A DNA stretch of 64,000 nucleotides from an uncultured Oscillospiraceae bacterium. GTDB lineage: Bacteria; Bacillota; Clostridia; Oscillospirales; Oscillospiraceae. The notes under the pieces were generated by a model. It was not told the DNA's origin. It did not search any database and saw only the letters and a list, made by a program, of their open reading frames with translations. The stretch lies in contig CAJUCA010000011.1 of assembly GCA_910585265.1 (NCBI GenBank), positions 3,552 through 67,551 on the forward strand. Direction: 5' to 3'. A program made the position numbers and the translations under genes. Positions within the stretch are counted from its first letter, which is position 1. Every line of letters begins with the position of its first letter. Shown piece by piece: positions 33,443 through 41,997 of this stretch.

Positions 33443-33472
33443 ATTATACAACAGCACCACCGGGAAAGTCAA
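33443..33472 (-). promoter_or_regulatory. sigma-A promoter of the S10 cluster
   Basis: On the minus strand, TTGACT (33472-33467), an 18-bp spacer and a consensus TATAAT (33448-33443). It is the only strong promoter in the 407-bp gap between rpsJ and proS. Confidence 0.82.
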
Positions 33473-33547
33473 GCAAATTTTCAAGAAAATCCAAAGACTT
33501 TTCACGATTTTCCGCCCTTCCCCGGAATGCCGCCTGTGCAACATCAC

Positions 33548-33576
33548 GAAGGGCCTCCCGCCGTTGGCGGGAGGCC
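33548..33576 (-). terminator. terminator after proS
   Basis: GGGCCTCCCGCC and GGCGGGAGGCCC form a 12-bp perfect stem just after the proS stop codon. The T-tract on the minus strand is weak (TTCGTGATGTT). Confidence 0.7.
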
Positions 33577-33582
33577 CCCATT

Positions 33583-35025
33583 TTAATAGGCCACGCCCCA
33601 GTAAACCATCTTCGTGGCGGGCTTTCCGCAGCAGGCGCACACGTCCCCCAGCTTCTCCTGCTGGAAGGGGATGCACCGGGAGGACACCCCCGCCTCCTCC
33701 TTCATCTTCAGCTCGCACTCCAGATCGCCGCACCACATGGTCTTGGCGAAGCCGCCCCGGGAGGCCATCTTCTCCTTGACCTCCTCCAGGGTGGCGCAGG
33801 GGTAGGTGTTCTCCTCCAGGTTCTTCTTGGCCTTGGCGTACAGTCCGGCGTGGATGTCCTCCAGCATATTCGCCACGGTGTCCTCGATGCCGTCCAGGGG
33901 CACGAAGGACTTCTCCCCGGAGTCCCGGCGCACCAGCACGCACTGGCCCTTCTCCATGTCCTTGGGGCCAAGCTCCAGCCGCAGGGGCACGCCCTTCATC
34001 TCGTACTCCGCGAACTTCCAGCCGGGGGAGTTGTCGGAGGCGTCCATCTTCACCCGGAAGCCCGCCTTTTGCAGCCGTTCCATCACGGCCTCGTTGGCGG
34101 CAATGACGCCCTCCTTGTGCTGGGCCACCGGGATAACGATCACCTGGACGGGGGCCACCTTGGGGGGCAGCACCAGCCCGTTGTTGTCGCCGTGTACCAT
34201 AATAATACCCGCGATCATCCGGGTGGACACGCCCCAGCTCGTCTGGAAGGGGTGATGGAGCTGGTTGTCCTTCCCGGTGAAGGTGATGTCAAACGCCTTG
34301 GCGAACCCGTCCCCGAAGTAGTGGCTGGTGCCCCCCTGCAGGGCCTTCCGGTCGTGCATCATGCACTCCACGGTGTAGGTGGCCTCCGCGCCGGAGAACT
34401 TCTCCTTGTCCGTCTTGCGCCCCTTCACCACCGGGATGGCCAGCACCTTCTCATAGAAATCGGCGTAGATGTTAAACATCCGCTCCGTCTCCTCAACGGC
34501 CTCCTGGGCGGTGGCGTGCATGGTGTGGCCCTCCTGCCAGAGGAACTCCCGGTGGCGCAGGAAGGGCCGGGAGGTCTTTTCCCAGCGCAGCACGGAGGTC
34601 CACTGGTTATACAGCTTGGGCAGATCCCGGTGGGAGTGGATGATGTTGGCGTAGTGCTCACAGAACAGGGTCTCGGAGGTGGGCCGGATACAGTAACGCT
34701 CCTCCAGCTTGTCCACGCCGCCATAGGTCACCCAGGCGCACTCGGGGGCGAAGCCCTCCACGTGGTCCTTCTCCTTTTGCAGCAGGGACTCCGGGATCAG
34801 CATGGGCAGGTACACATTTTCGTGCCCCGTCTGTTTGAACTCCCTGTCCAGAATCCCCTGGATGTTCTCCCAGATGGCATAGCCGTAGGGCCGGTAGATA
34901 AACATCCCCTTGATGCTGGAATAGTCGATCAGCTCCGCCTTCCTGCACACGTCGGTGTACCACTGGGCGAAGTCCGCGTCCATATCGGTGATCTGGCTCA
35001 CCTGCTTGTTTTTGTCCTGTGCCAT
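33583..35025 (-). CDS. proS: prolyl-tRNA synthetase (ProS type 3, eukaryote/archaea-like)
   Basis: This 480-residue class II synthetase charges tRNA-Pro. Motif 2 region IRPTSETLFCEHYA and the segment EKTSRPFLRHREFLWQEGHT are seen. The C-terminal domain has a Cys cluster (CGDLEC, then CACCG) and ends with a tyrosine, as in the short archaeal/eukaryotic-type ProS that lacks the bacterial editing insertion. The start at MAQDKNKQ (35025) has GGAGAGG just upstream. It is a single-gene transcript with its own promoter and terminator. Confidence 0.97.
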   Translation of the reverse strand: MAQDKNKQVSQITDMDADFAQWYTDVCRKAELIDYSSIKGMFIYRPYGYAIWENIQGILDREFKQTGHENVYLPMLIPESLLQKEKDHVEGFAPECAWVTYGGVDKLEERYCIRPTSETLFCEHYANIIHSHRDLPKLYNQWTSVLRWEKTSRPFLRHREFLWQEGHTMHATAQEAVEETERMFNIYADFYEKVLAIPVVKGRKTDKEKFSGAEATYTVECMMHDRKALQGGTSHYFGDGFAKAFDITFTGKDNQLHHPFQTSWGVSTRMIAGIIMVHGDNNGLVLPPKVAPVQVIVIPVAQHKEGVIAANEAVMERLQKAGFRVKMDASDNSPGWKFAEYEMKGVPLRLELGPKDMEKGQCVLVRRDSGEKSFVPLDGIEDTVANMLEDIHAGLYAKAKKNLEENTYPCATLEEVKEKMASRGGFAKTMWCGDLECELKMKEEAGVSSRCIPFQQEKLGDVCACCGKPATKMVYWGVAY

Positions 35026-35077
35026 GTCCTCTCCATCCTTTGTCATACAAGTGTCTGATACAGCGGTTGTTCTCCAT

Positions 35078-35106
35078 ATTGTATTGCCAAACCGCCCAAA
35101 AGTCAA
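35078..35106 (-). promoter_or_regulatory. sigma-A promoter for proS
   Basis: On the minus strand, TTGACT (35106-35101), 17 bp, TACAAT (35083-35078). The leader is about 45 nt with no riboswitch. Confidence 0.78.
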
Positions 35107-35142
35107 GAGGCAAGCCCCGGAGGGCACAAAACCGCAAGAGAA

Positions 35143-35173
35143 CGCCCCCCGGCCTCCGCACAGGCCGGGGGAC
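35143..35173 (-). terminator. terminator after the anti-sigma gene
   Basis: CCCCCCGGCCT and AGGCCGGGGG form a strong stem 27 bp past the stop of the anti-sigma gene. The minus-strand tail is TTCTCTT. Confidence 0.7.
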
Positions 35174-35199
35174 GCCCCATCGCTTCAATCACCCCAGGT

Positions 35200-36183
35200 T
35201 CAGCCCAGGGGGAAATAGTCCTCCCCCACATAGATCCCCTGGACGCCGTCCACATCCACCGGCTGGCGGAAGTTCCACACCAGCACCTTCCGCTCGGTTT
35301 CCGTGCCATACGCGCCGTAATTGCCCTGGCCGCCCTCCCAGGGGGCCTCCGCCAGCGTGCCGTCCGACAGCCTGACGCTGACATTGGTGCCCGCAAACCT
35401 GTGCCACGCTCCATCACCCTTGAAGATGACGGACAGGCCCAGGCTGGATATCCGCACCTCCTCCGCCCCCAGCGCGGAGGCCAGCTCCCCGTCCAGGGTA
35501 AGGCTGGGCATGGGCTTCACGTCCACCGGGAAGTACACGCCGCCGCTGTTCTCCCAAATCGTTCGGTACGCGGCCTTTGGCCCGCCCGACAGGCTGAACA
35601 GCTTCACCTCCGCGCCCGACAGATCGTCCGCCATCACCTGCCCCCAGCTGGTGACAGCCAGCAGGGCGGTTTTGGTCTCCGGGTCATAATCCAGGCAGAT
35701 GCCGCTGGTGGTGCCCCCCCCCGAGCCTTCGCTGTTCCCCATGTCCTTTATGGGCACGTCCACCAAGCCGAACGCGCCGCCAAGGACATTTCGCTCCAGC
35801 TTGCTCAGACGGTCGCCCTCCAGCTCCCGGGCCTCCACATAGGCCCGGACGGTGAAATCGTCCGCCAGGGCGGACACCACCCGGAACTCAATTCCGTCGA
35901 TCACGTAAGCCTCGCCCTCCTGCCCCTGGGCGTAGGGCGCGAAGCCCCCCAACGCCTCCGCCAGCATCCCCCGCAGCTCCGGGGAGGCGGCGAAGGCCGT
36001 GCACAGCAGGGCCGCGCAGAGGGCTGCCGCGATCAGAACCGTTTTCACCGCGCCCAGGCCCCGCCGCTTTTCTCTGGGGGGCAGGCCGTCCAGCGTCTCC
36101 CGCACCCGCTCGTCAAATCCATTGGGCACCATCATTTCCTCCTTTTTTGCCATTGCCTTCAGCATTTCGTCAAATTGTTCCAT
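35200..36183 (-). CDS. predicted membrane anti-sigma factor (DUF4179-like)
   Basis: This 327-residue protein has a short cytoplasmic N-terminus (residues 1-45, MEQFDEMLKAMAKKEEMM), one transmembrane helix near 46-66 (VLIAAALCAALLCTAFA) and a ~260-residue exterior domain. The topology and its 14-bp overlap with the ECF sigma gene fit an anti-sigma factor that holds the sigma factor at the membrane. The external domain has no cysteines I could use to infer redox sensing and no named fold I recognise. The signal it senses is unknown. Confidence 0.75.
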   Translation of the reverse strand: MEQFDEMLKAMAKKEEMMVPNGFDERVRETLDGLPPREKRRGLGAVKTVLIAAALCAALLCTAFAASPELRGMLAEALGGFAPYAQGQEGEAYVIDGIEFRVVSALADDFTVRAYVEARELEGDRLSKLERNVLGGAFGLVDVPIKDMGNSEGSGGGTTSGICLDYDPETKTALLAVTSWGQVMADDLSGAEVKLFSLSGGPKAAYRTIWENSGGVYFPVDVKPMPSLTLDGELASALGAEEVRISSLGLSVIFKGDGAWHRFAGTNVSVRLSDGTLAEAPWEGGQGNYGAYGTETERKVLVWNFRQPVDVDGVQGIYVGEDYFPLG

Positions 36184-36664
36184 ATCCGCCCTCCTGACCT
36201 TGAAGCAGCTCCTTCAGCTGCTTTCGGGCTCTCGCCAGCCTGGATTTCACCGTCCCCGCCGGGACGCCCAGGCACTTGGCGATCTGACCCACCGGCATCT
36301 CCTCATAGTAGAACAGCACCACCGCCGCCCGCCGCTCCGGGGGCAGGGCGGACACCGCCTCCCACAGCCCGTCGTAGCGGACCGGCTCCGGGGCCGCGGG
36401 CTCCTGGGTCAGCCCGTCCAGGGGCACCACCCGCCCCTGCCGCCGCCGCAGGGCATAGGCGCAGTTCACCGCGATCCTCACCAGCCAGGGCCCCACGGCC
36501 TCCCGGTCCCGCAGCTTGTCCAGCGACTGCCACGCCTGCAAAATCGCCTGGGACACCGCGTCCTCCGCGTCCGCCCCGCTGTCCAGCACCGAGCGGGCCG
36601 CCCGGTACATCCGGCGGCTGTGCCGGGTGACGGCGTCGGCAAACTCGTCCCGCGTCCATTCCAT
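36170..36664 (-). CDS. ECF-type RNA polymerase sigma factor
   Basis: This 164-residue sigma-70-family protein has region 2 at residues ~8-70 (RMYRAARSVLDSGADAEDAV, then AILQAWQSL) and region 4 at ~105-155 (LPPERRAAVVLFYYEEMPV and a VPAGTVKSRLARARKQL helix-turn-helix). The start MEWTRDEF at 36664 is favoured by AAGGAG upstream. A matching ECF promoter lies in front, implying autoregulation. The anti-sigma gene overlaps its 3' end. Confidence 0.9.
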   Translation of the reverse strand: MEWTRDEFADAVTRHSRRMYRAARSVLDSGADAEDAVSQAILQAWQSLDKLRDREAVGPWLVRIAVNCAYALRRRQGRVVPLDGLTQEPAAPEPVRYDGLWEAVSALPPERRAAVVLFYYEEMPVGQIAKCLGVPAGTVKSRLARARKQLKELLQGQEGGYGTI

Positions 36665-36707
36665 GCCTCTCATCTCCTTGTGGGTCTGTCTTTGTCCGGA
36701 CACTCCT

Positions 36708-36735
36708 TAGACGCGGGGGAAGTCAAAAAGGTTCC
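36708..36735 (-). promoter_or_regulatory. ECF-type autoregulatory promoter
   Basis: On the minus strand, GGAACC (36735-36730), 16 bp and CGTCTA (36713-36708) match the classical ECF sigma -35/-10 pair seen for SigW-like factors. It lies 44 bp upstream of the sigma gene start. Confidence 0.72.
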
Positions 36736-36789
36736 CGCCGCCCCAAAAAATTTTGTGAAAATCGTTTTTGCAATTTTTCACTCCCGGAC

Positions 36790-36818
36790 TTGCAAAATTG
36801 CCGCCCGTGGTGTAGAAT
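36790..36818 (+). promoter_or_regulatory. sigma-A promoter for gdhA
   Basis: TTGCAA (36790-36795), 17 bp, TAGAAT (36813-36818), about 45 bp upstream of the gdhA start. Confidence 0.7.
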
Positions 36819-36867
36819 ACACTATCGCGTGAAAGCGTGACTTTCAATGAGAAAGGATGCTGACGGT

Positions 36868-38211
36868 ATGTCTATGAAAAACGCTTATCTCCTGTCCGTG
36901 CTGGAGGATCTCAAGAAGAAGAACGCCCACGAGCCGGAGTTCCTCCAGGCCGCGGAGGAGGTTCTGGAGTCCCTGGAGCCCGTGGTGGAGGCCGACCCCC
37001 GCTACGAACAGCAGAACATCATCGGCCGCATCGTGGAGCCCGAGCGCGTCGTGATGTTCCGGGTGCCCTGGGTGGACGACAGCGGCAGGGTGCAGGTAAA
37101 CCGGGGCTACCGGGTGCAGTTCAATTCCGCCATCGGCCCCTACAAGGGCGGCCTGCGCTTTCACCCCTCCGTCAACCTGTCCGTCATCAAATTCCTGGGC
37201 TTTGAGCAGATCTTCAAGAACTCCCTCACCACCCTGCCCATGGGCGGCGGCAAGGGCGGCTGCGACTTCGACCCCAAGGGCAAGAGTGACGGCGAGGTCA
37301 TGCGGTTCTGCCAGTCCTTCATGACGGAATTGCAGCGTCACATCGGCCCGGACACCGACGTACCCGCCGGGGACATCGGCGTGGGTGCCCGGGAGGTGGG
37401 CTTCCTGTTCGGCCAGTACAAGAAGATCCGGAACGAGTTCACCGGCGTCCTCACCGGAAAGGGCCTGAGCTACGGCGGCTCCCTGGCCCGCACCGAGGCC
37501 ACCGGCTTCGGCCTGTGCTACTTCGCCGACGCCTGCCTGCGGGACAACGGCCAGTCCTTCCAGGGCAAGCGGGTGGTGGTCTCCGGCTCCGGCAACGTGG
37601 CCATCTACGCCAATCAGAAGGTGAGCCAGCTGGGGGGCAGGGTCGTGGCCATGTCCGACTCCAACGGCTATATTGTGGACGAAAACGGCATTGATTACAA
37701 GATCATCAAGGAGATCAAGGAGGTCAAGCGGGCCCGGATCAAGACCTACCTGGACTACGTCCCCTCCGCCAAGTACGTGGAGGGCTGCTCTGGCATCTGG
37801 ACCGTGCCCTGCGACATCGCCCTGCCCTGCGCCACCCAGAACGAGATCGACGGCGCGTCCGCCCAGGCCCTCATCGCCAACGGCTGCAAGGGCGTATTCG
37901 AGGGGGCCAATATGCCCTCCACCCCCCAGGCCATCGCCGCCTATCAGGAGGCGGGCATCTTCTTCGGCCCCGCCAAGGCCGCCAACGCCGGGGGCGTGGC
38001 CACCTCCGGCCTGGAGATGAGCCAGAACTCCGAACGGCTGAGCTGGACCTTCGACGAGGTGGACGCCAAGCTGAAGGGCATCATGGAGGGCATCTACGCC
38101 GCCTGCGCCGCCGCCGCAGAGCAGTTCGGCATGAAGGGGAACCTCCAGGCGGGGGCCAACATCGCCGGGTTCCTCAAGGTGGCGGACGCCATGCTGTGGC
38201 AGGGCGTCTGC
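36868..38211 (+). CDS. gdhA: NADP-type glutamate dehydrogenase
   Basis: This ~448-residue hexameric enzyme interconverts 2-oxoglutarate + ammonia and glutamate. The catalytic Lys block PMGGGKGGCDFDPKG (residues ~120-135), PAGDIGVGAREVGF and the Rossmann VVVSGSGNVAIYA (~235) are clear. Length and the SGSGNVA motif fit the ~450-residue NADP-dependent family rather than the catabolic short form. The ATG at 36868 has AAAGGA 12 bases upstream; an in-frame ATG at 36847 is poorly placed. The stop codon is TGA at 38212-38214. Confidence 0.95.
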
Positions 38212-38251
38212 TGAAGCGGGCCCATGCAGGCTCGTATCTGAAAGCAGGAGG

Positions 38252-38288
38252 AAGCCCTCCGCGATCATGGATCGCGGGGGGCTTCCTG
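38252..38288. terminator. bidirectional terminator between gdhA and the YxeA-like gene
   Basis: GAAGCCCTCCGCGATC pairs with GATCGCGGGGGGCTTC over a short loop. A closely similar hairpin lies at 38785-38820 after the thioesterase gene, so the sequence has been reused. Confidence 0.8.
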
Positions 38289-38672
38289 TCCATCCTCCGG
38301 CGCGTTATAATGCGCCCGCACCGCCGGGGGCAGCTCGTCATACCGCACCTCGGCCCAGGTCATCACGCCCCGCCCGGGCCGCACGGTCAGGCAGAGAAAT
38401 GCGCCCTCCCGCAGCTCCCGGGACGCGCCGAAGGTGATATCCTCCTGCCTGCCGTTCTCATCATAGCTGGGCAAGGTGTAGGAAAACTCCATCCCGCCGT
38501 TTCCGGACAGGTCCACCGCCCCCTGCCCCCCGTGCCGGGAGATCCTGGTGTTGTCCACCTGGGTATAGTAGGACGTGTCCCGGAAGCCGGAGAAGAAGAT
38601 GGTCCAGCAGAGGATGGCCCCCGCGATCACCACGGCGGCGGCGCCCAGCCAGAGAAGCCCTGTTTTTTTCAT
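38265..38672 (-). CDS. YxeA-like small secreted or lipid-anchored protein
   Basis: This 135-residue protein has an N-terminal hydrophobic helix (residues ~5-28, with LLWLGAAAVVIAGAIL), then YYTQVDNTRISRHGG and a beta-rich domain ending at VRYDELPPAVRAHYN. The pattern of a short N-anchor followed by YYTQI-like sequence is that of the YxeA / DUF1093 family in Firmicutes, whose role is unknown. The start at 38672 is chosen because GGAGG is 8 bases away; the ATG at 38678 is too close. Confidence 0.7.
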   Translation of the reverse strand: MKKTGLLWLGAAAVVIAGAILCWTIFFSGFRDTSYYTQVDNTRISRHGGQGAVDLSGNGGMEFSYTLPSYDENGRQEDITFGASRELREGAFLCLTVRPGRGVMTWAEVRYDELPPAVRAHYNAPEDGQEAPRDP

Positions 38673-38784
38673 TGTCATGTCCTCCAATCGCGGCATTGTT
38701 GGGATGGGCTTTCCCCACCCCACGCCTTCCATTGTACCGCGCGGGGGTCAAGGCTTCGTAAAGCACAGCTTAAGATAGTTTGAA

Positions 38785-38820
38785 GAAGCCCCCCGCGATC
38801 CCTGATCGCGGGGGGCTTCC
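38785..38820 (-). terminator. terminator after the thioesterase gene
   Basis: GAAGCCCCCCGCGATC and GATCGCGGGGGGCTTC are paired around CCT. The stem nearly repeats the one at 38252-38288. Confidence 0.8.
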
Positions 38821-38824
38821 TTCT

Positions 38825-39562
38825 TTATAAATCCGCCAGGTTGAGTGCAAACTCAAACCGTTCCACCCCGTCCTCCCCTTCCCCCCGGGCCAGCAGCTCG
38901 TCCCCCCGGGCGGCGGTGTCCACCCAGATGGCCTCCCCCGCCCGGCACTCGTTCACATAGCCGATTTGCAGGGAGCGGACGAACTTCCCCTTCCCCAGCT
39001 CCTCCAGGTGCAGGCTGTCGCAGGCGAAGTCGGCGTAATGGACATTGTTCACGTGGCCGTTGATGTCGGTGTCGGAGTAGCGCAGATCCCGGCGCGTCCG
39101 CCTGTCAAACACCTCCGGCATGGGGATGCGCCGCAGCTTCACGGACTTGTTCCGCTCTCCCCCGTCGGTGCCCCGGAACTCCGCCAGATCCTTCATGCGG
39201 AACAGCTTCCGGCTGTCCACGTCCGCCATCACCCAGACGGTGGTGCCCTGTCCGATGGGCTTCCCCTCCCGGAACAGGTCGAAGTCCCGGTAGGAGGACA
39301 CGCCGGACGCCCCCCGGTGCCAGGTTTTTACATCGAGCAGGTCGTTCCAGCGGATGGGCCCGTCCAGCTCCACCCAGCTCCGGGTGACCATCCACAGGCA
39401 GTTGTACTTGCGCCGGATCTCCGGGCCGGATACCCCCAGCTCCAACGCCGCCTGGGTGGCGGCCTCCTGCAAGATGCCCAGCAGGGCCGACGGGCGGCAC
39501 TGGTTGAACAGATCCACGTCCCGGGAGTCCACCCGGAACCGGGTTTCATAGCATACGCTCAT
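38825..39562 (-). CDS. acyl-ACP thioesterase (FatA/FatB-type)
   Basis: This 245-residue protein has two tandem hotdog domains. The N-terminal one starts ETRFRVDSRDVDLFNQCRPS with the helix LLGILQEAATQAALELG; the C-terminal one has LRYSDTDINGHVNNVHYADF, with Asn and His as likely catalytic residues. The enzyme hydrolyses acyl-ACP to release free fatty acids. It lies 3 bp downstream of the Cys-rich gene and is probably co-transcribed with it. Confidence 0.88.
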   Translation of the reverse strand: MSVCYETRFRVDSRDVDLFNQCRPSALLGILQEAATQAALELGVSGPEIRRKYNCLWMVTRSWVELDGPIRWNDLLDVKTWHRGASGVSSYRDFDLFREGKPIGQGTTVWVMADVDSRKLFRMKDLAEFRGTDGGERNKSVKLRRIPMPEVFDRRTRRDLRYSDTDINGHVNNVHYADFACDSLHLEELGKGKFVRSLQIGYVNECRAGEAIWVDTAARGDELLARGEGEDGVERFEFALNLADL

Positions 39563-39565
39563 GGT

Positions 39566-40180
39566 CTACGCCTTCCTTCCGGGAATGGTGACGGTATACC
39601 GGGCGCACAGGCCGTCCAGATCGTCCGGGCAGGCGGCGGGCAGCCGCAGGGCCGCCCCGCAGGCGGCGCACACCAGATCCACCGCCGCATACCCCACCTT
39701 CACGCCGTAGTCCCTGGAGCCGCACCCGCAGGACACGCCGCCCCGCTGGGCAATGTCCCGCAGCTCCTCCAGCACCTCGGACATCACCGCGCCGTTGAGG
39801 AAGGAGCCCCGGCTCTCCGCCGCGTCGTCCTCCCGCAGCTTGTCCACCGCCTGCTCCAGCTTTTCCATGGCCTGATACACCGGGCCCTCCTCCCCGATAC
39901 AGCAGATGCCCAGCCCCGACTGGGGGCAGGACAGGGCCAGCAGCCTCTGCCCCACCAGGGCCTCGTTGGAGCACACGGCGGTGTGGTCCCGGGCGCACAG
40001 CAGGCAGGGCACGGTGATCTCGCACCGGTCCCCCAGCTGGGCAATGCGCAGCTCCGACTTGCCGCAGGGGCAGGGCAGGACGCTGTCCCCGGCGCACAGC
40101 TGGAAGGGGGTGCGCCGGACGATGACGGACTGGCCGCAGACGGGGCAGACGCGGCCGATCAAGCGGGCTTCTTCAGGCAT
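39566..40180 (-). CDS. Cys-rich protein of unknown function
   Basis: This 204-residue protein has no signal or membrane segment. It shows several Cys pairs: CPVC near residue 12, CPCG near 37, CLLC near 59, CGCG near 151 and CAAC near 171, suggesting two or three zinc-ribbon-like folds at both ends around a helical middle (YQAMEKLEQAVDKLREDD). I do not recognise the family. It lies upstream of, and 3 bp from, the thioesterase gene. Confidence 0.7.
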   Translation of the reverse strand: MPEEARLIGRVCPVCGQSVIVRRTPFQLCAGDSVLPCPCGKSELRIAQLGDRCEITVPCLLCARDHTAVCSNEALVGQRLLALSCPQSGLGICCIGEEGPVYQAMEKLEQAVDKLREDDAAESRGSFLNGAVMSEVLEELRDIAQRGGVSCGCGSRDYGVKVGYAAVDLVCAACGAALRLPAACPDDLDGLCARYTVTIPGRKA

Positions 40181-40200
40181 ACGGATTCCTCCTCAAAGGG

Positions 40201-40272
40201 CCTGTATTCACCGGCAAAGACGCTGTCGGGGCGAGGGATTTTTTCGCCGGACACGGCGTTTATGAATACAGG
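40201..40272. repeat. palindromic repeat, short copy A
   Basis: CCTGTATTCA (40201-40210) and TGAATACAGG (40263-40272) form the ends. Inside are nested pairings (GGCGA/TCGCC). The block CGAGGGATTTTTTCGCC matches one arm of the full 162-bp copy at 47412-47573, so this looks like an internally deleted relative. It lies between the divergent Cys-rich gene and spoVAD. Confidence 0.65.
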
Positions 40273-40415
40273 TTCAAAGGTTTCGAGGGGTATTATACCA
40301 CCATTCTCCCCCCTTTTCCAGAGACAAAGCACCCACGTTGTCATATTTTTTCCCACGCATGAAGCCCTGTTTTTCGGGCACACTAACGCCAAACCACGCC
40401 AAAGGAGTCACATCC

Positions 40416-41432
40416 ATGGAAAACACTAAGCTGGGGCGGCAGACCTTTCAGCCCGGTCAGCCCCCCGTGATCATCGGCTTCGGCTCCGCCGCCGGGAACA
40501 AGGAGAGCTCCGGCCCCCTGGGGCGGCACTTCGACCACACCTGCAAGGACGACAAGTTCGGCGCGAAAACCTGGGAGCAGGCGGAGTCCGCCATGCAGGG
40601 CCTGGCCCTGGACGCGGCTTTGAAGCGGGCGGGCCTGCACACGCCCGACCTGGATCTCATGCTGGCGGGGGACCTGCTCAACCAGTGCATCGGCTCCGGG
40701 TACGCCGCCCGGGCCGCCGATGTGCCCTTCCTGGGGCTGTACGGGGCCTGCTCCACCATGGGAGAGAGCCTTGCCCTGGCCTCCCTCCTGCTCAGCGGCG
40801 GGTACGGAACCTATGCCGCCGCCGTTACCTCCTCCCACTTCTGCTCCGCCGAGCGGCAGTACCGCACGCCCCTGGAATACGGCTCCCAGCGCACCCCCAC
40901 CGCCCAGTGGACCGCCACCGCCGCCGGGGCGGTGATCGTCACCAGCCAGCTGCGGCCCGGCCCCCGGGTGGCCCGGGTGACCATCGGCCGGGTGAAGGAC
41001 AAGGGCATTAAGGACGCCAACAACATGGGGGCGGCCATGGCCCCCGCCGCCTACGAGACGCTGAAGGCCCACTTTGAGGACACGGGCCTCGCCCCGGACT
41101 ACTACGACCTGATCCTCACCGGGGACCTGGGCAAGCTGGGCCACGAGATCGTCACCGACCTGTTCGACCGGGACGGGGTGAAGCTGAACAACTACAACGA
41201 CTGCGGCCTGATCCTCTTTGACCGGGAGGAACAGGACGTACACGCCGGGGCCTCCGGCTGCGGGTGCTCGGCGTCGGTGCTGTGCGGGTACGTGCTGCCG
41301 GGGCTGCTGGCGGGGCGGTGGCGGCGGATTCTGTTCTGCCCCACCGGCGCGCTCCACTCCCCCACCGCCACCATGCAGGGGGAGTCCATCCCCGGCGTGT
41401 GCCACGCGCTGGCCCTGGAAGGAGGGAAATGA
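40416..41432 (+). CDS. spoVAD: stage V sporulation protein AD
   Basis: This 338-residue protein begins MENTKLGRQTFQPGQPPVI. It has a thiolase-like fold signature, including GLYGACSTMGESLALASLL with Cys, and PTAQWTATAAGAVIV. SpoVAD binds dipicolinic acid (DPA) for uptake into the forespore. The start at 40416 has AAGGAG 9 bases upstream. Its stop codon is immediately followed by the spoVAE ATG. The usual upstream partner spoVAC is absent here. Confidence 0.95.
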   Translation: MENTKLGRQTFQPGQPPVIIGFGSAAGNKESSGPLGRHFDHTCKDDKFGAKTWEQAESAMQGLALDAALKRAGLHTPDLDLMLAGDLLNQCIGSGYAARAADVPFLGLYGACSTMGESLALASLLLSGGYGTYAAAVTSSHFCSAERQYRTPLEYGSQRTPTAQWTATAAGAVIVTSQLRPGPRVARVTIGRVKDKGIKDANNMGAAMAPAAYETLKAHFEDTGLAPDYYDLILTGDLGKLGHEIVTDLFDRDGVKLNNYNDCGLILFDREEQDVHAGASGCGCSASVLCGYVLPGLLAGRWRRILFCPTGALHSPTATMQGESIPGVCHALALEGGK

Positions 41433-41789
41433 ATGGAATACCTGAAGGCGTTTCTGGTGGGCGGCCTGTTCTGCGTCGTTGGCCAGATCCTCATCGACAA
41501 AACCAAGCTCACCCCCGCCCGGATCTTGGTGGCCTACGTGGTGGCCGGGGTGATTCTGGGGGCCGTGGGGGTCTACAAGCCCCTGGCGGAGTGGGCCGGG
41601 GCGGGGGCCACGGTGCCCCTCACCGGCTTCGGCTACCTGCTGGCCAAGGGCGTCCAGGAGGCGGTGGCCGAGAAGGGCCTGCTGGGTGCCCTCACCGGGG
41701 GGCTGACCTCCGCCGCCGGGGGAATCACCGCCGCCATCTTCTTAGGGGTCGTGGTGGCCCTGATCTTCAAACCCAAACCCAAAGGGTAA
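41433..41789 (+). CDS. spoVAE: stage V sporulation protein AE (SpoVAEb)
   Basis: This 118-residue hydrophobic protein has three or four transmembrane helices (MEYLKAFLVGGLFCVVGQIL, then LVAYVVAGVILGAVGVY, and AAIFLGVVVALIF). It is part of the inner spore membrane channel that moves DPA. It starts right after the spoVAD stop (no gap) and has GGAGGGAAATGA as its ribosome site. Confidence 0.93.
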   Translation: MEYLKAFLVGGLFCVVGQILIDKTKLTPARILVAYVVAGVILGAVGVYKPLAEWAGAGATVPLTGFGYLLAKGVQEAVAEKGLLGALTGGLTSAAGGITAAIFLGVVVALIFKPKPKG

Positions 41790-41790
41790 T

Positions 41791-41813
41791 GTAGGGGCGC
41801 ACATTGTGCGCCC
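41791..41813 (+). repeat. GTAG-headed REP, class 2, single copy
   Basis: GTAG (41791-41794) is followed by GGGCGCACATTGTGCGCCC (41795-41813), identical to the two arms at 19987-20059. It starts two bases after the spoVAE stop codon and could also act as a terminator stem. Confidence 0.72.
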
Positions 41814-41912
41814 GCACACCCCAACCGGCACGCACTGTACACCCGCACAACTCAACCGACGCACGCCGTGCGCTCGCGCAGCCGGACGGCACGCACATCG
41901 CGCGCCCGCGCA
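41795..41912. repeat. degenerate ~30-bp tandem repeat
   Basis: About four diverged units of the form (G)GCACGCACxxTxCGCCCGCxCAxxC follow each other between spoVAE and the metK promoter; the first overlaps the REP palindrome. They may be decayed copies of the class 2 REP. I see no coding sequence. Confidence 0.45.
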
Positions 41913-41945
41913 AACGGATTTCCCCCGGTTTTTTGCCATTTCCCC

Positions 41946-41973
41946 TTGACACCCATTCCGGCTGTGCTATAAT
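41946..41973 (+). promoter_or_regulatory. sigma-A promoter for metK
   Basis: TTGACA (41946-41951), 16 bp, TATAAT (41968-41973), about 20 bp upstream of the SAM-I riboswitch. Confidence 0.85.
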
Positions 41974-41997
41974 AAAAGCGTCAACTGAATAACCCCT

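Noticed and set aside
33380..33943. Minus-strand open frame overlapping the end of proS and the S10 promoter
   Set aside because: It is out of frame with proS and covers a terminator and a strong promoter.
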